From NCBI GenBank assembly GCA_021800645.1, contig JAJYYT010000100.1:1-7312 (forward strand): 7,312 nucleotides of DNA, read 5' to 3'. The notes below the pieces were generated by a model, which saw only the letters and a program-made list of their open reading frames with translations, was not told where the DNA came from and ran no database searches. Both the position numbers and the translations under genes were made by a program. Every line of letters starts with the position of its first letter. The stretch's first letter is position 1. Shown one piece after another: positions 5,963 through 7,312 of the stretch. Source of the stretch: Actinomycetes bacterium. Lineage in GTDB: Bacteria > Actinomycetota > Acidimicrobiia > Acidimicrobiales > RAAP-2.

Positions 5963-7312
5963 GTGCACCTGCTCGGCCTGCTGACCTTCACGAACTTCGT
6001 CTCGACCGCCGGCTACGGCGCGGTGTTCGTCCTGTGCGTGCTCCAGTCGTGCTGCGTGCCCACCTCCTCGGAGCTCACCATGGGCTTCGCCGGGGCGCTC
6101 GCCGCCCAGGGGAAGCTGAACCTGGCGGCCGTCGTCGTGGCGGGGGTCCTCGGTGAGCTGGTCGGCGCGTACATCGCATGGGTGCTGGGCCGCTACGCAG
6201 GTCGGGCGGTGGTCGACCGGTTCGGCCGCTACGTGCTCATCAGCCACCACGACCTCGATCGGGCCGAGGCGTGGTACGACCGCCACCAGCGCTTCGGCGT
6301 CTTCGGCAGCCGCCTGCTCCCGGTCATCCGGAATTTCGTCGCGCTCCCCGCCGGCATCGCCGAGGTGCCGGCCGTGCGCTTCGGGGTCCTCACCGCTGCG
6401 GGGTCGCTGCTCTGGGACGGCGCCTGGGCCGGCATCGGCTACGGGGTGGGCACGCGCTGGCACTCCATCGCCTCGGGGTTCGGGGACGCCGGCTACGTGC
6501 TCGCCGCCCTGCTCCTCGCGGCCGTCGCGTTCGGCGTGTACCACCGGTACCGCAGCTACGTCCAGGGCACCTTGCACGCGGAGGGGGCACGGGGTGGGAA
6601 CGGGTCTGCCCGGCACGCCCTCGGGGGTCCGCCTCCCGCGGGCGCTCGTGTGGGATCGGCGAGCCGCACCCGACCAGCGCACGGCCCGCGCGGCGGCCTT
6701 CAGGACGGAGCCGGCGAGTCGGCGACGACGGTCCCCGGTCGCGGGTCGCGTCCGGATCCTCTGCCGCTCGGGGATCCGTCGAGCGGTCCATCGGGCACCG
6801 TCAGGTGGATCGCGAGCTCCTCCGGGCGTCCCCCAGCCACCAGGCCTCTGGCCGCTGCGGCGACCAGGGGGGCGACGGTGGCGGGGCTCGAGACCGTGAC
6901 CCGCTCTGCGGGCACCCGGGAGGCCGGCCTTGCGGGCGGGCGGGCGAGCGGAGCCGACCGATGGGTCGCCAGCTCGTCGAGACGGCCGCCCGCGCACGCT
7001 CGACGGGGTGACTTCCCGAACTCGCCGATCGCGGCCTGGGAGGCGGCCGTGCTCCACGGGAGGAAGGAGGCCTCCGCACCGATCGAGCCCCTCTACGAGG
7101 AGAACGACGAGGGCGTGGAGGCGAACGGCCGGCTCACCGCCATGCTCGGAGCGCTCCTCCTCGTGCTCTTGGCCATCGAGGGCCTCACCATCCTGCGCAT
7201 CACCCCGCTGCTCACGATCCACGTCGTGATCGGGATGGTCCTCGTGCCCGTCATCCTGCTCAAGATCGGCAGCACGACCTGGCGGTTCGCCAAGTACTAC
7301 CTCGGGTCGCCC
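5963..7312 (+). CDS. DedA-family membrane protein, frame continuing into a second membrane domain; incomplete at window end
   Basis: The 450 codons from GTG 5963 are open to the last base. Residues 1-200 are a complete DedA (SNARE-associated) domain: CVPTSSELTMGFAG (31-44) with the conserved acidic Glu37; GELVGAYIAWVLGRYAGR in the next re-entrant region; SRLLPVIRNFVALPAG (116-131) with Arg117, Pro120 and Arg123; a conserved Trp after AGSLL; and a last membrane helix at about 176-193. DedA proteins are inner-membrane transporters; some (UptA) return undecaprenyl phosphate across the membrane. A normal DedA protein would end near residue 210. Here a Gly/Arg/Pro/Ser stretch (about 205-353) follows, then EANGRLTAMLGALLLVLLAI (387-406) and a second helix with His420. 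That part resembles a separate actinobacterial membrane family. The DedA call is firm; the fusion is uncertain, and a lost stop or sequence error is possible. Confidence 0.8.
   Translation, partial: MHLLGLLTFTNFVSTAGYGAVFVLCVLQSCCVPTSSELTMGFAGALAAQGKLNLAAVVVAGVLGELVGAYIAWVLGRYAGRAVVDRFGRYVLISHHDLDRAEAWYDRHQRFGVFGSRLLPVIRNFVALPAGIAEVPAVRFGVLTAAGSLLWDGAWAGIGYGVGTRWHSIASGFGDAGYVLAALLLAAVAFGVYHRYRSYVQGTLHAEGARGGNGSARHALGGPPPAGARVGSASRTRPAHGPRGGLQDGAGESATTVPGRGSRPDPLPLGDPSSGPSGTVRWIASSSGRPPATRPLAAAATRGATVAGLETVTRSAGTREAGLAGGRASGADRWVASSSRRPPAHARRGDFPNSPIAAWEAAVLHGRKEASAPIEPLYEENDEGVEANGRLTAMLGALLLVLLAIEGLTILRITPLLTIHVVIGMVLVPVILLKIGSTTWRFAKYYLGSP
6590..7037. other. Low-complexity stretch without clear coding signal between the two membrane domains
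   Basis: The plus-strand frame of the DedA gene stays open here, but its third codon positions are only about four-fifths G/C by my count, against nearly all G/C in the DedA domain. The predicted peptide is Gly/Arg/Pro/Ser-rich with no motif. The other plus frames are also free of stops until 6897 and 7009, so openness means little. In about 6790-6913 the base bias would fit a minus-strand frame slightly better, but that frame has no convincing start. It may be an untranslated spacer, a gene remnant or a disordered linker. Confidence 0.5.
7038..7043 (+). promoter_or_regulatory. Ribosome-binding-like site GGGAGG before an internal GTG
   Basis: GGGAGG lies 5 bases before the in-frame GTG at 7049. 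This is a near-ideal arrangement and the main reason to suspect a separate gene starting there. Confidence 0.45.
7049..7312 (+). CDS. Alternative reading: separate membrane protein gene, 5' part only
   Basis: The same frame as the DedA gene, read from GTG 7049 (88 codons visible, no stop). The N-terminus is short and acidic (IEPLYEENDEGVEANGRL), as in a free-standing protein. Two membrane helices follow: AMLGALLLVLLAIEGLTIL, and LLTIHVVIGMVLVPVILL with a central His. The segment then reads KIGSTTWRFAKYYLGSP. From memory it resembles a widespread actinobacterial and chloroflexal uncharacterised membrane family; the intramembrane His recalls b-type haem proteins, but one His in a truncated sequence proves nothing. 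Third-position G/C is again very high, so this part is surely translated. Whether it is its own gene or the tail of a DedA fusion cannot be settled here. Confidence 0.5.
   Translation, partial: MLHGRKEASAPIEPLYEENDEGVEANGRLTAMLGALLLVLLAIEGLTILRITPLLTIHVVIGMVLVPVILLKIGSTTWRFAKYYLGSP

Noticed and set aside
6700..6915. Minus-strand frame of 71 codons with a protein-like peptide
   Set aside because: The best candidate in the unassigned stretch, but the GTG at 6915 has no purine-rich ribosome site, the frame is open upstream without a better start, and G/C at third positions is weak.
5924..7222. Minus-strand open frame of 432 codons opposite the DedA gene
   Set aside because: Arg/Gly/Pro-rich with no motif, opposite a clear DedA domain. 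Stop codons are rare on all frames here.

Overview
The window is about 70% G+C by eye, with strong G/C preference at third codon positions, several GTG starts and few stop codons in any frame. This suggests a high-GC actinobacterium. The ribonucleotide reductase resembles those of deep-branching Actinomycetota such as Acidimicrobiia, but that placement is a guess from general likeness.

Layout. (1) Bases 3-2792, plus strand: the 3' part of nrdJ, the adenosylcobalamin-dependent (class II) ribonucleotide reductase. Its first 109 visible residues are not reductase. They are the rear of a protein-splicing intein without a homing endonuclease, ending in His-Asn directly before the reductase's N-terminal redox cysteine. 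(2) Bases 2793-2958: a spacer with a good hairpin, probably the nrdJ terminator. (3) Bases 2959-5514, plus strand: an 851-residue polytopic membrane protein of the YfhO type (GT-C glycosyltransferase-like). Its last coding bases are made of short direct repeats. (4) Bases 5481-5726, minus strand: a small 81-residue hypothetical gene that converges on and overlaps the YfhO-like gene by 34 bases. (5) Bases 5727-5962: a divergent promoter region with two perfect inverted repeats and one AT-rich -10-like box. (6) Base 5963 to the window end, plus strand: a DedA-family membrane protein. Its reading frame has no stop codon and runs through a 150-residue low-complexity stretch into a second membrane domain, still open at base 7312.

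How the genes relate. NrdJ makes deoxyribonucleotides and shows no functional link to the rest. The YfhO-like protein and the DedA protein could share a lipid-carrier theme: GT-C enzymes use polyprenyl-phosphate sugars, and some DedA proteins return undecaprenyl phosphate across the membrane. This is inference from family knowledge and they are not one operon. The least ordinary features are the intein placed exactly at a catalytic cysteine, and the unbroken frame joining DedA to a second membrane protein, which is either a real fusion, a lost stop codon or a sequence error. I found no CRISPR array, tRNA, rRNA, transposase or phage gene.
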